Made by a program: the position numbers and the translations under genes. Under the pieces are notes generated by a model. That model had not been told where the DNA came from. It did no database searches and saw only the letters and a list, made by a program, of their open reading frames with translations. Positions 7,464 to 16,105 of a stretch of 17,745 nucleotides of DNA are shown piece after piece. Each line of letters starts with the position of its first letter. Position 1 is the stretch's first letter. This DNA comes from an uncultured bacterium (GTDB lineage: Bacteria; Actinomycetota; Coriobacteriia; Coriobacteriales; Coriobacteriaceae), in NCBI GenBank assembly GCA_905214905.1, contig CAJMNK010000046.1, positions 1-17,745 of the forward strand, given 5' to 3'.

Positions 7464-8003
7464 TTAGTTGAAGAGGGGCTTTATGGCTGAGAGGTAGTCT
7501 TTGGCTACGTCGGCCTTATCTGCTTGGAAGTTGTGCCAGGCCCACCATTGGACCATTCCTACGAAGCTTGAGGCTATGTGGTGTAGTAGGAAGCTTCGGT
7601 CCATGGTGGCGGCGGGGCCGTTTGGGTCGGTGGGGACGGTTTCGGCTGCTCGTGACATGATGGTCTTGCGTAGGCAGTCGGCGAAGACGCGTGAGCCGGC
7701 GCCGGCTACGAGGGCTCGTACGCCCTGGCGGCGTTCCCAGAGGTTGTTGAGGATATGCTCGACTTGTACGAGCGGATCATCGAGCGGTGTGCCATCGTCG
7801 TCGAGGGCGTGGGTGCAGATGTCGCTCACGAGTTCGGACAGTAGGTCATCTTTGCTCTTGAAGAGGCCATAGAACGTGGCCCGACCCACATGGGCGCGAG
7901 CGATGATGTCGCCGACGGTGATCTTGCCGTAGTCCTCTTCGCGCAGCAGTTCGGAGAACGCCGCGACGATGGCGGCGCGGCTTTTTGCCTTGCGGGCATC
8001 CAT
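7464..8003 (-). CDS. TetR-family transcriptional regulator
   Basis: A 179-residue DNA-binding repressor-type protein. The N-terminal helix-turn-helix is clear: KITVGDIIARAHVGRATFYG at about residues 27-46 followed by LFKSKDDLL. The rest is an all-helical ligand or dimer domain without a recognisable specific ligand. The start is ATG at 8003, only 2 bases beyond the larC stop; there is no good ribosome-binding site, so translation is probably coupled to larC. The frame stays open 48 bases further upstream inside larC, but that extension would read larC codons in another frame and lacks homology. It may regulate the lar genes, for example through the palindrome at 9761-9794; this is inferred from context only. 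Confidence 0.9.
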   Translation of the reverse strand: MDARKAKSRAAIVAAFSELLREEDYGKITVGDIIARAHVGRATFYGLFKSKDDLLSELVSDICTHALDDDGTPLDDPLVQVEHILNNLWERRQGVRALVAGAGSRVFADCLRKTIMSRAAETVPTDPNGPAATMDRSFLLHHIASSFVGMVQWWAWHNFQADKADVAKDYLSAIKPLFN

Positions 8004-8005
8004 GG

Positions 8006-8923
8006 CTATGCGTCCGTGTGAACGAGCAGGCAGCGGAGCGTACCGGAGCAACCCTCGTAGGGGCGCTTACCGGCGCCGTAGCCGACGGCCTCGATGCGGT
8101 AGCGGGCCGGCAGGTGCTCGGACGTGCGCAGTGCGGCGACGATGGCGGCGCCCGTGGGCGTCACGAGCTCGCCGGCGACCGGCGCGGGCGTGAGGGCGAT
8201 ATTGCCCGCTTGACACAGGTTGACGACAGCGGGGACAGGAATGGGCATAAGGCCGTGGGCACAGCGGATGGTGCCGTGACCCTCGGAGAGCGACTCGACC
8301 ACGATGTCCTCAATACCTAGGTCATCGAGGCAGATGGCGACAGAGCAGACGTCGACGATGGAGTCGATGGCGCCCACCTCGTGGAACATGACGGTCTCGG
8401 TCGTTTTGCCGTGGGCCTTGGCCTCGGCGGCGGCGAGCGCGGTAAAGATGGCGAGCGCGCGACGCTTGGCGCCATCGCTTAGCTGCGAGTCATCGATGAT
8501 GGCGGTGACATCCGCCAAAGAACGGTGGTGATGGTGGTGGGCGTGATGATGGCCATCGTGGTCATGGCCGTGGGCCTCATGGTCATGCTCGTGGCTGTGC
8601 TCGTGTTCGTGCTCGCCATGATCATGATGGTGGTGCTCATGCTCATGTGTGTGCTCGGTGCCCGCTTCGTTGCCGTAGAGCCAGGCCATATCGTGATCGT
8701 GGTTCTCGAGCTCCTCTGCAAGCTGAACATCGAAGTCGCAGGCGTCGATGCCATGCTTGTTTACGCGCGTGACAGCGACCGCAAAGCCGTCGACCGGCAG
8801 CGTGGCAAGTTGCTCGCGCAGGTGCTCCTCGCTGGCGCCCAGGTCGAGCAGGGCCGCGACGGTCATGTCGCCGCTGATGCCCGAGGTGCCGTCGATGATA
8901 AGCGTGTGCTGATGGTTGGACAT
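8006..8923 (-). CDS. larC: Nickel-pincer cofactor protein LarC, N-terminal (LarC1) part only
   Basis: LarC is the CTP-dependent cyclometallase that inserts nickel into the pincer cofactor of LarA. This 305-residue protein matches the LarC1 region: DGTSGISGDMTVAALLDLG near the N terminus (11-29), HEVGAIDSIVD at 181-191, and ELVTPTGAA at 252-260. Residues 91-133 are an extreme His-rich stretch with 25 histidines in 43 positions, likely binding or storing nickel. The protein stops right after GYGAGKRPYEG and LRCLLVHTDA, where full-length LarC (about 400 residues or more) would enter the LarC2 domain. No LarC2 sequence follows in any frame; the next gene is tetR. The start ATG has AAGGAG 6 bases upstream, and the larB stop codon lies inside that TAAGGAG. 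larB ends 10 bases upstream. Confidence 0.9.
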   Translation of the reverse strand: MSNHQHTLIIDGTSGISGDMTVAALLDLGASEEHLREQLATLPVDGFAVAVTRVNKHGIDACDFDVQLAEELENHDHDMAWLYGNEAGTEHTHEHEHHHHDHGEHEHEHSHEHDHEAHGHDHDGHHHAHHHHHRSLADVTAIIDDSQLSDGAKRRALAIFTALAAAEAKAHGKTTETVMFHEVGAIDSIVDVCSVAICLDDLGIEDIVVESLSEGHGTIRCAHGLMPIPVPAVVNLCQAGNIALTPAPVAGELVTPTGAAIVAALRTSEHLPARYRIEAVGYGAGKRPYEGCSGTLRCLLVHTDA

Positions 8924-8933
8924 GAAATGCTCC

Positions 8934-9716
8934 TTAGCGGGCGCAGGACGTGCCGGCGCTCAGATGATTGATAAGACTTGCCTGGTAGGCGGCACCAAAG
9001 CCGTTGTCGATATTGACGACCGAAACGCCGCTGGCGCAGGAGTTGAGCATGGCGAGCAGTGCGGCCATGCCGCCAAAGTTCGCGCCATAGCCCACGCTGG
9101 TGGGGACGGCGATGACTGGGCAACTCACCAGGCCTCCGATGACGCTCGCCAGGGCGCCCTCCATGCCGGCGATGGCGATGACCACCTGTGCCTGGGCAAG
9201 TTCCTCGGCATGCGCAAGCAGGCGGTGCAGGCCGGCGACACCCACGTCGTAGAGGCGATCGACTTCGTTGCCGTAGAACTCGACCGTCAACGCGGCTTCC
9301 TCGGCAACGGGCAGGTCGCTCGTGCCGGCGCAGGCGACGACGATGCGTCCGTTGCCGGTGGGGGAGGGCTTGCCACCCACGAGGGCGAGCTGGGCATCCG
9401 GGACATATCCCAAGTCGATGCCGTTGCCGAGGAGCTCCGAGGTGCGGGCGGCCTTTTTGGCGTCCAGGCGCGTGACTAGGATGCGCTCCTGGCCGGCATC
9501 GCGCAGCGCTTCGATAATGGCGGCAATTTGCTCGGCGGTTTTACCGGCGCCGTAGACAACTTCGCCGGCTCCCTGGCGCACCCCGCGCGAAAGGTCGAGC
9601 TGCGCAAAGCCCAAATCGGCGGTCGGAGCCGTCTGGATGCGCGTGAGGGCGTCGGCAGGGGTGACTGCTCCGCCGGCAACATCGCTCAGCAGCTGCTCTA
9701 GATCTCGCTTATCCAT
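8934..9716 (-). CDS. larB: Nickel-pincer cofactor biosynthesis protein LarB
   Basis: LarB carboxylates the pyridinium ring of nicotinic acid adenine dinucleotide and hydrolyses it to the biscarboxylated mononucleotide, the first step to the LarA cofactor. The protein has 260 residues. The C-terminal half resembles the PurE fold, with the sequences IAGMEGALASVIGGLV at about 182-197, PTSVGYGANFGGMAALLAML at 205-224, and SCASG with C227, which probably corresponds to the catalytic cysteine described for L. plantarum LarB. The frame is open from 9749, but ATG at 9716 is preferred because GAAGGGAA precedes it; the upstream ATG has no ribosome-binding site. It leads larB-larC-tetR, and the family partner larE is not in this window. 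Confidence 0.94.
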   Translation of the reverse strand: MDKRDLEQLLSDVAGGAVTPADALTRIQTAPTADLGFAQLDLSRGVRQGAGEVVYGAGKTAEQIAAIIEALRDAGQERILVTRLDAKKAARTSELLGNGIDLGYVPDAQLALVGGKPSPTGNGRIVVACAGTSDLPVAEEAALTVEFYGNEVDRLYDVGVAGLHRLLAHAEELAQAQVVIAIAGMEGALASVIGGLVSCPVIAVPTSVGYGANFGGMAALLAMLNSCASGVSVVNIDNGFGAAYQASLINHLSAGTSCAR

Positions 9717-9760
9717 ATATGTTCCCTTCGACGGCGCAAAGTTTAGCACTCAAAGGGTAT

Positions 9761-9794
9761 GTTTCCGAACACTAAGACAAAATTGTTCGGAAAC
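9761..9794. promoter_or_regulatory. Inverted-repeat operator candidate upstream of larB
   Basis: Perfect 11-bp arms GTTTCCGAACA (9761-9771) and TGTTCGGAAAC (9784-9794) flank a 12-base spacer, 45 bases upstream of the larB start on the minus strand. On that strand TTGTCT lies within it and TACCCT just beyond, a weak promoter pair. The size and position fit a dimeric repressor site. No T-tract follows, so it is not a typical terminator for serB. Confidence 0.6.
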
Positions 9795-9830
9795 TATAGG
9801 ACAGACTGATTCAATTGCTAGACGGATTGG

Positions 9831-10466
9831 CTAGTCGCGCAGGATGATGTCCATGGCGAGCATCAGATTGCGCTCGTCGATGGCAAACGGGGCGGCCTCG
9901 CGCGTCTTGGGCTTGGCACAAAACGCGATGCCCGTGCCCGCGGCCTGAATCATGGGGATGTCGTTGGCACCGTCTCCGATCGCGACGGTGTGGGCCATAT
10001 CGACGCCGCACTCAACTGCCCAGTCCAGCAGCTGGATGAGCTTGGACTCCTTGGTCACAATGTCGGCAGCCAACTTACCGGTGAGCTTGCCGTCCACGAC
10101 CTCCAGACGATTGGCCAGGCAGAAGTCGATACCCGCGGCAGCCACGATCTTATCGGCGACTTCGTGAAAGCCGCCACTCACGACGCCGACCTTCCAACCC
10201 TTGCTGTGTGCCGAGCGCACAAGCTCCAACGCGCCGGGGGTAAATGTCACGCGCTCAAAGGTGCGCTCGAACACGCTCTCGTCCAGGCCGGCGAGCAGCC
10301 CCACGCGCTTCTCGAGCGCCTGCTTAAGGTCGAGCTCGCCGCGCATGGCGCGTTCGGTGGTCTGTGCCACCTGCTCGCCCACGCCGGCCTCTTCGCCCAA
10401 CAGGTCGATGACCTCCTGGTTGATGAGCGTGGAGTCGATATCCATAACGATGAGGCGTGCAGTCAT
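9831..10466 (-). CDS. serB: Phosphoserine phosphatase (HAD superfamily)
   Basis: SerB removes phosphate from phosphoserine in the last step of serine synthesis. The 211-residue protein shows the HAD motifs in order: DIDST at 9-13 (D9 nucleophile, D11 acid/base), VVSGGF with S97, a lysine in TKESK at 138-142, and GDGAND at 164-169. The EVIDLLGEEAGVG segment after motif I fits the SerB cap domain. The frame extends to 10511, but ATG at 10466 is chosen because GGAAAGG precedes it by 6 bases and homology starts here. It is divergent from aspS and lies 114 bases upstream of larB on the same strand, with an inverted repeat between, so co-transcription with larB is uncertain. Confidence 0.93.
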   Translation of the reverse strand: MTARLIVMDIDSTLINQEVIDLLGEEAGVGEQVAQTTERAMRGELDLKQALEKRVGLLAGLDESVFERTFERVTFTPGALELVRSAHSKGWKVGVVSGGFHEVADKIVAAAGIDFCLANRLEVVDGKLTGKLAADIVTKESKLIQLLDWAVECGVDMAHTVAIGDGANDIPMIQAAGTGIAFCAKPKTREAAPFAIDERNLMLAMDIILRD

Positions 10467-10659
10467 GGCGGGCCTTTCCGAGTGCTGTTTTATTGGGGCA
10501 TATTGTCGCACGTGACGAGCGCGGGCGGGTGTCGCGGCGCGTCAATTGTTTCGTCTCCGTCAAGTCTTTGGGCAGGAGCCACTTTTTCGCGGCACATCGA
10601 CGCGAGTGCGATAAGATAGAACGCCATGTCTGGCTGCGCGGTTTACGCAGGCTGGGCAA

Positions 10660-10701
10660 ATCTGTACGACGCCGCCCGGAACGACACGGGGCGGCACAGA
10701 T
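10660..10701 (+). promoter_or_regulatory. Structured leader hairpin before aspS
   Basis: ATCTGT (10660-10665) pairs with ACAGAT (10696-10701), and GCCGCCC (10671-10677) pairs with GGGCGGC (10689-10695). The result is a 13-bp stem with a 5-base bulge ACGAC and an 11-base loop. It ends about 8 bases before the AGGAGG of aspS. A TAAGAT near 10613 could be the promoter -10. It may tune aspS translation; no T-box signature was recognised. Confidence 0.45.
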
Positions 10702-10722
10702 CCATAAAGGAGGATCACTGGT

Positions 10723-12510
<1,788 letters not shown>

Positions 12511-12533
12511 GCGAGCGGCCACAAATTGCTTGC

Positions 12534-12568
12534 AACGAGGGAAGGACGCGTGCCTTCCCTCGTTTTTT
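12534..12568 (+). terminator. aspS intrinsic terminator
   Basis: The 12-bp stem AACGAGGGAAGG/CCTTCCCTCGTT with a 7-base loop is followed by a run of six T (12563-12568). It starts 23 bases after the aspS stop. Confidence 0.93.
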
Positions 12569-12593
12569 GTGGGACGGGGGTGCGCCGGTAACG

Positions 12594-12599
12594 TACAAT
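12594..12599 (+). promoter_or_regulatory. Candidate -10 box for ptsH
   Basis: TACAAT lies between the aspS terminator and the HPr gene, 54 bases before its start. The 8-base palindrome CCACGTGG (12605-12612) follows closely. No clear -35 box is visible. Confidence 0.4.
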
Positions 12600-12653
12600 A
12601 ACTACCACGTGGCTGGGTTTGCCGGCCGAATGTGCGATGCCGCGGGAGGGGAC

Positions 12654-12902
12654 ATGGTCGAGTTTACAAAGACGATTAAAGATCCGTTGGGACTGCATGC
12701 CCGCCCGGTTGCGCTGCTTTACGACATCATTGCCAAGCATCGTAGCAACGTATCGGTCAGTATCGGCGATCGCCATACCGACGGCCGCGATGTAATGGGG
12801 CTCATGGCTCTCTACGGCGAGTGCGGCGAGGACATCATCTTCCGCGTTTCGGGCGTAGACGAGGCTTCCTGCGTCACGTCGATCAGAAACCTCTCGCTCT
12901 AA
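12654..12902 (+). CDS. ptsH: HPr-like phosphocarrier protein
   Basis: HPr passes phosphate from enzyme I to sugar-specific EIIA proteins of the phosphotransferase system. The 82-residue protein carries the active-site loop GLHARP with H15 and R17 at the canonical numbers. The regulatory serine of Gram-positive HPr, Ser46 before the MGLM helix, is aspartate here (RDVMGLM, D46), so it cannot be phosphorylated by HPr kinase at that site. The open frame begins at 12567, but ATG at 12654 is chosen because GGGAGGGG lies just upstream and homology begins with VEFTKTIKDPLGLHARP. It sits between two intrinsic terminators, so it is monocistronic. A phosphocarrier-related regulator rather than a sugar-transport HPr is a possible alternative. 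Confidence 0.9.
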   Translation: MVEFTKTIKDPLGLHARPVALLYDIIAKHRSNVSVSIGDRHTDGRDVMGLMALYGECGEDIIFRVSGVDEASCVTSIRNLSL

Positions 12903-12911
12903 GCATGACAG

Positions 12912-12947
12912 GGCGCGGCAAAGGACAGCTCTTTGCCGCGCCTTTTT
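12912..12947 (+). terminator. ptsH intrinsic terminator
   Basis: The 12-bp stem GGCGCGGCAAAG/CTTTGCCGCGCC with a 7-base loop is followed by T5. It begins 9 bases after the HPr stop. Confidence 0.95.
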
Positions 12948-12994
12948 GTTTCGTATAGGAAACTTTTTCGGAATCTAAATGGGGACCCTTTCCA

Positions 12995-13048
12995 AAAAGT
13001 TAACCACGTGCTAGTTTACTAAAGCGAACATAGATGTGGTTAACTTTT
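12995..13048. promoter_or_regulatory. Inverted-repeat operator candidate upstream of feoA
   Basis: Perfect 13-bp arms AAAAGTTAACCAC (12995-13007) and GTGGTTAACTTTT (13036-13048) are separated by 28 bases and lie 42 bases upstream of feoA. The spacing would place two dimer sites or a loop around the promoter. The right half GTGGTTAACT recurs at 16195-16204 before the FeoB-associated gene. A metal-responsive repressor is the natural guess; the regulator is unknown. Confidence 0.6.
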
Positions 13049-13090
13049 ACCGCGTCGATGTTGAGGACGAACTGACGTTAGGAGCCACTC

Positions 13091-13333
13091 ATGTCTTGCG
13101 GACCGCAGATGCCGGCAATGCCGCTTTCGATGGTAAAAGCGGGCGAAACCGTGCGCGTGTCTCGTGTAAAGGGCAATGAGGATATGAAGCACCACCTCAA
13201 GGACCTCGGCTTTGTCGAGGGCAGCGAAATTCACGTGGTGAGCTCGAGTGGCGCCAATATCATCGTCACGGTGCTGGGCGCACGCTTTGGTATCGATTCC
13301 AAGGTTGCCATGCACATCATGACCGTCAGTTAG
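13091..13333 (+). CDS. feoA: FeoA-domain protein (first copy)
   Basis: A small cytosolic SH3-like protein of ferrous iron uptake, 80 residues, thought to act on FeoB. The FeoA pattern is visible: VKAGETVRVSRVKG, then MKHHLKDLGFVEGSEIHVV, and a final strand GARFGIDSKVAMHIMTV. The N terminus carries a short MSCGPQMPAMP extension with one cysteine. ATG at 13091 follows TTAGGAG by 6 bases. It is the first gene of feoA-feoA-feoB, 37 bases before the second feoA, and lies downstream of a long inverted repeat that may be its operator. Confidence 0.9.
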   Translation: MSCGPQMPAMPLSMVKAGETVRVSRVKGNEDMKHHLKDLGFVEGSEIHVVSSSGANIIVTVLGARFGIDSKVAMHIMTVS

Positions 13334-13370
13334 TCCGCAGCATTTAAAAAACCGAAAGGGGGACAAGTAA

Positions 13371-13592
13371 ATGAAGACGTTGGGTGACGTTAAGGTGGGC
13401 GAGAGCTCCACCATCGTCAAGCTTCACGGTGAGGGTGCGCTTCGCCGCCACCTTATGGACCTGGGGCTCATCAAGGGCACTTCGTTCAAGGTCGTAAAGG
13501 TTGCACCGCTCGGAGATCCGGTCGAGATCAACGTGCGTGGCTACGAGCTCTCCATCCGCAAGGAGGAGGCTGCCGTCGTCGAGGTCCAGTAA
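13371..13592 (+). CDS. feoA: FeoA-domain protein (second copy)
   Basis: A second FeoA-like protein of 73 residues with the same fold signature: LGDVKVGESSTIVKLHG, LRRHLMDLGLIKGTSFKVV, PLGDPVEINVRGYELSIRKEEA. It is closer to the canonical FeoA pattern (the GDP(V/I)E and YELSIR segments) than the first copy. The start has AAAGGGGGA about 8 bases upstream. It lies 123 bases before feoB. Tandem FeoA proteins occur in other anaerobes, where they may have separate roles; here the division of labour is unknown. Confidence 0.92.
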   Translation: MKTLGDVKVGESSTIVKLHGEGALRRHLMDLGLIKGTSFKVVKVAPLGDPVEINVRGYELSIRKEEAAVVEVQ

Positions 13593-13611
13593 GGGCCGGC
13601 GGCACATATTT

Positions 13612-13647
13612 CTGCAGATAAAGTTAGGTTTTTCTAACTTAATGCAG
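13612..13647. promoter_or_regulatory. Palindrome in the feoA-feoB gap
   Basis: AAGTTAG (13621-13627) pairs with CTAACTT (13634-13640) across GTTTTT, and CTGCA (13612-13616) pairs with TGCAG (13643-13647) outside a small bulge. It could be a DtxR-like operator, given TTAG/CTAA half-sites, or an RNA hairpin that tunes feoB relative to feoA. The half AAAGTTA is shared with the inverted repeat upstream of feoA. Confidence 0.5.
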
Positions 13648-13715
13648 CATCTTTGAAGCACATTATCCAGCCTGCGCGGAGAAAGCAGCGCGGGCACACA
13701 AGGAAGAAGGATTGA

Positions 13716-16043
13716 ATGGCGGATTCTCAGATCCATGTCGCGCTGGCGGGTAACCCCAACTGCGGCAAGACCACGCTTTTCAACCTGATCACCGGCGCCA
13801 ACGGCTACGTTGGCAACTGGCCCGGCGTCACGGTTGAGAAAAAGGAAGCCAAGCTCCTAAGCGACAAGAACGTCACGATTACGGACCTTCCCGGCATCTA
13901 CTCGCTTTCCCCCTATAGCCCCGAGGAGCAGTGCTCGCGCGATTACCTCATGAGCGGCGAGCCCGATGTCGTCGTCCAGGTGGTTGATGCCACCAACCTC
14001 GAGCGCAACCTGTACCTGGCGCTTCAGGTTATCGAGACCGGCCTGCCCGTGGTCGTCGCCCTCAACATGGCCGACTTGGTCGAGAAGAACGGCGACAAGA
14101 TCGACACGGACAAGCTCTCCAAGAAGCTCGGCTGCCCGGTCATGATGATCTCGGCCCTTAAGAACAAGGGCATCAACGAGCTGTTCGAGCAGGTCAAGAA
14201 GTCCGCTGCTTCCAAGGGCCAGGTGCCGGAGCACAAGTTCGATTCCTCCATCGAGGACGTTCTGGACCACATCGAGAACAATCTGCCGGCGAGCGTTCCC
14301 GCCAACAAGCGTCGCTACTACGCCGTCAAGCTGTTCGAGCGCGACGCGGACGCCTGCAAGCTCATCAACCTCACTAAGGAGAAGGCCGCTCGCGTCGAGC
14401 AGCTGGTCGCCCAGTGCGAGCAGGATTGCGACGACGACGCCGAGTCCATCATCACCGGCGAGCGCTACGGCGTGATCGCCCACATCATCGACGAGTGCCT
14501 CACCAAGGCTCCGGCCAAGATGAGCACCTCCGAGAAGATCGACCGTGTGGTTACCAACCGTATCTTGGGCCTGCCGATCTTTGTGGTCATCATGTTCTGC
14601 GTGTACTACATTGCCGTCTCTACCTTGGGCGGCACGGTGACCGACTTCACCAACGACCAGCTCTTTGGCACCGACGGTTGGTATGTGCTCGGCCAGGGCC
14701 GCGACGCCTACGACGCAGCTGTCGAGGCTGCGGGCGACAACGCCGACTCGGTCGACCCGGCACAGTACGGCCCCTATGTCCCGGGTATCACCACCGTAGT
14801 GCACGACGCCCTCGTGGCGGGCGGCACCGAGGACGGCGGCCTGGTCGATTCGCTGGTCTGTGACGGTATCGTCGGCGGCCTGGGTGCCATCTTCGGCTTC
14901 GTCCCGCAGATGTTCCTGCTCTTTGTGATGCTGTCCTTCCTGGAGGACTGCGGCTACATGGCCCGCGTCGCCTTTATCATGGACCGCGTGTTCCGCCGCT
15001 TTGGCCTGTCCGGTAAGTCCTTTATCCCCATGCTCGTGTCCTCGGGCTGCGGCGTCCCCGGCGTCATGGCCACCAAGACCATCGAGAACGAGAAGGACCG
15101 CCGCATGACGGTCATGACCACCACGTTTATTCCCTGCGGTGCCAAGCTGCCGATCATCGCCCTGCTCATGGGTTCCATCATCGGCGATTCTTCGACCACC
15201 GCCGCGTGGATCAGCCCGCTCTTCTACTTCCTGGGCGTCTTTGCCGTCATTGCTTCGGGCCTCATGCTCAAGAAGACCAAGCTCTTCGCCGGTCGCCCGA
15301 CGCCGTTTGTTATGGAGCTTCCTGCCTACCACTTCCCGGCGATCCGTTCTTGGGCGCTGCACGTGTGGGAGCGCTGCTGGGCCTTTATCAAGAAGGCCGG
15401 TACGGTCATCTTCGCGTCCACCGTCGTCGTTTGGTTCCTCTCCAACTTTGGCAGCTACAACGGTTCCTTTGGCTTCCTGCCTGCGATGGACGGCATCCCC
15501 GAGGAGTTCATGGATTACTCCGTGCTCGCCATGCTCGGCAACCTGGTCGCTTGGATCTTCGCCCCGCTCGGCTTTAGCACCTGGCAGGCCACTGCGCTGA
15601 CCGTCTCCGGCCTCGTGGCTAAGGAGAATGTCGTCGCTACCGCCGGCTCGCTGCTCTCCGTCGCCGATGCTGGCGAGACCGACCCGAGCCTGTGGACCGC
15701 GTTTGCGGGCATGTTCCCCACCATGGGTGCTTGCGTGGCCTTTGGTGCCTTCAACCTGCTGTGCGCTCCGTGCTTCGCAGCCATGGGCACCATCCGCAAC
15801 CAGATGGATTCCGGCAAGTGGACCGCGATTGCCATCGGCTACGAGTGCGCCTTCGCTTGGGTGATCGGCCTGTTCATCAACCAGTTCTACAACCTGTTTG
15901 TGTTGGGCCAGTTTGGTATTTGGACGATTGTAGCCATCGTGCTGCTGGTTGCGATGCTCTTCCAGATCTTCCGTCCCATGCCCAAGCATGCATGGACCGA
16001 CGAGGACGAGACCAACACTGCTTCCGCCGCAGTTTCCGCTTAA
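13716..16043 (+). CDS. feoB: Ferrous iron transporter FeoB
   Basis: FeoB imports Fe(II) across the cytoplasmic membrane. The 775-residue protein starts with a GTPase domain: G1 GNPNCGKTT at 12-20, G3 DLPG at 57-60, G4 NMAD at 117-120, and G5 SAL at 146-148. A helical regulatory domain follows to about residue 270, then the membrane domain with the conserved EDCGYMARVAFIMD and SSGCGVPGVMATKTI segments. The loop after the first membrane helix (about residues 310-365) is long and acidic. ATG at 13716 follows AAGAAGG by 5 bases. It forms a unit with two upstream feoA genes; an intrinsic terminator follows. Confidence 0.97.
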   Translation: MADSQIHVALAGNPNCGKTTLFNLITGANGYVGNWPGVTVEKKEAKLLSDKNVTITDLPGIYSLSPYSPEEQCSRDYLMSGEPDVVVQVVDATNLERNLYLALQVIETGLPVVVALNMADLVEKNGDKIDTDKLSKKLGCPVMMISALKNKGINELFEQVKKSAASKGQVPEHKFDSSIEDVLDHIENNLPASVPANKRRYYAVKLFERDADACKLINLTKEKAARVEQLVAQCEQDCDDDAESIITGERYGVIAHIIDECLTKAPAKMSTSEKIDRVVTNRILGLPIFVVIMFCVYYIAVSTLGGTVTDFTNDQLFGTDGWYVLGQGRDAYDAAVEAAGDNADSVDPAQYGPYVPGITTVVHDALVAGGTEDGGLVDSLVCDGIVGGLGAIFGFVPQMFLLFVMLSFLEDCGYMARVAFIMDRVFRRFGLSGKSFIPMLVSSGCGVPGVMATKTIENEKDRRMTVMTTTFIPCGAKLPIIALLMGSIIGDSSTTAAWISPLFYFLGVFAVIASGLMLKKTKLFAGRPTPFVMELPAYHFPAIRSWALHVWERCWAFIKKAGTVIFASTVVVWFLSNFGSYNGSFGFLPAMDGIPEEFMDYSVLAMLGNLVAWIFAPLGFSTWQATALTVSGLVAKENVVATAGSLLSVADAGETDPSLWTAFAGMFPTMGACVAFGAFNLLCAPCFAAMGTIRNQMDSGKWTAIAIGYECAFAWVIGLFINQFYNLFVLGQFGIWTIVAIVLLVAMLFQIFRPMPKHAWTDEDETNTASAAVSA

Positions 16044-16072
16044 GTCCGAATAAGGATTAGCCCCTTTCCACG

Positions 16073-16105
16073 AGCCCGGGTGTCCCAGCGACACTCGGGC
16101 TTTTT
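16073..16105 (+). terminator. feoB intrinsic terminator
   Basis: A 12-bp stem (16073-16084 with 16090-16101, one G-U pair) around CCAGC is followed by T5. It begins 29 bases after the feoB stop. Confidence 0.92.

Noticed and set aside
8003..8051. Programmed -1 frameshift joining LarC1 to the next frame, as in L. plantarum larC1-larC2
   Set aside because: The -1 frame is open, but it leads into a TetR protein rather than LarC2, and no slippery heptamer is visible in the overlap.
8525..8971. A 148-codon plus-strand frame rich in Val, Met and Leu opposite larC
   Set aside because: It is the complement of the histidine-rich larC tract; its apparent hydrophobicity comes from reading CAT/CAC repeats backwards.
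12957..12975. Possible match of the TTTTTCGGAA region before feoA to the larB operator arms
   Set aside because: Only about seven bases agree and there is no inverted partner.
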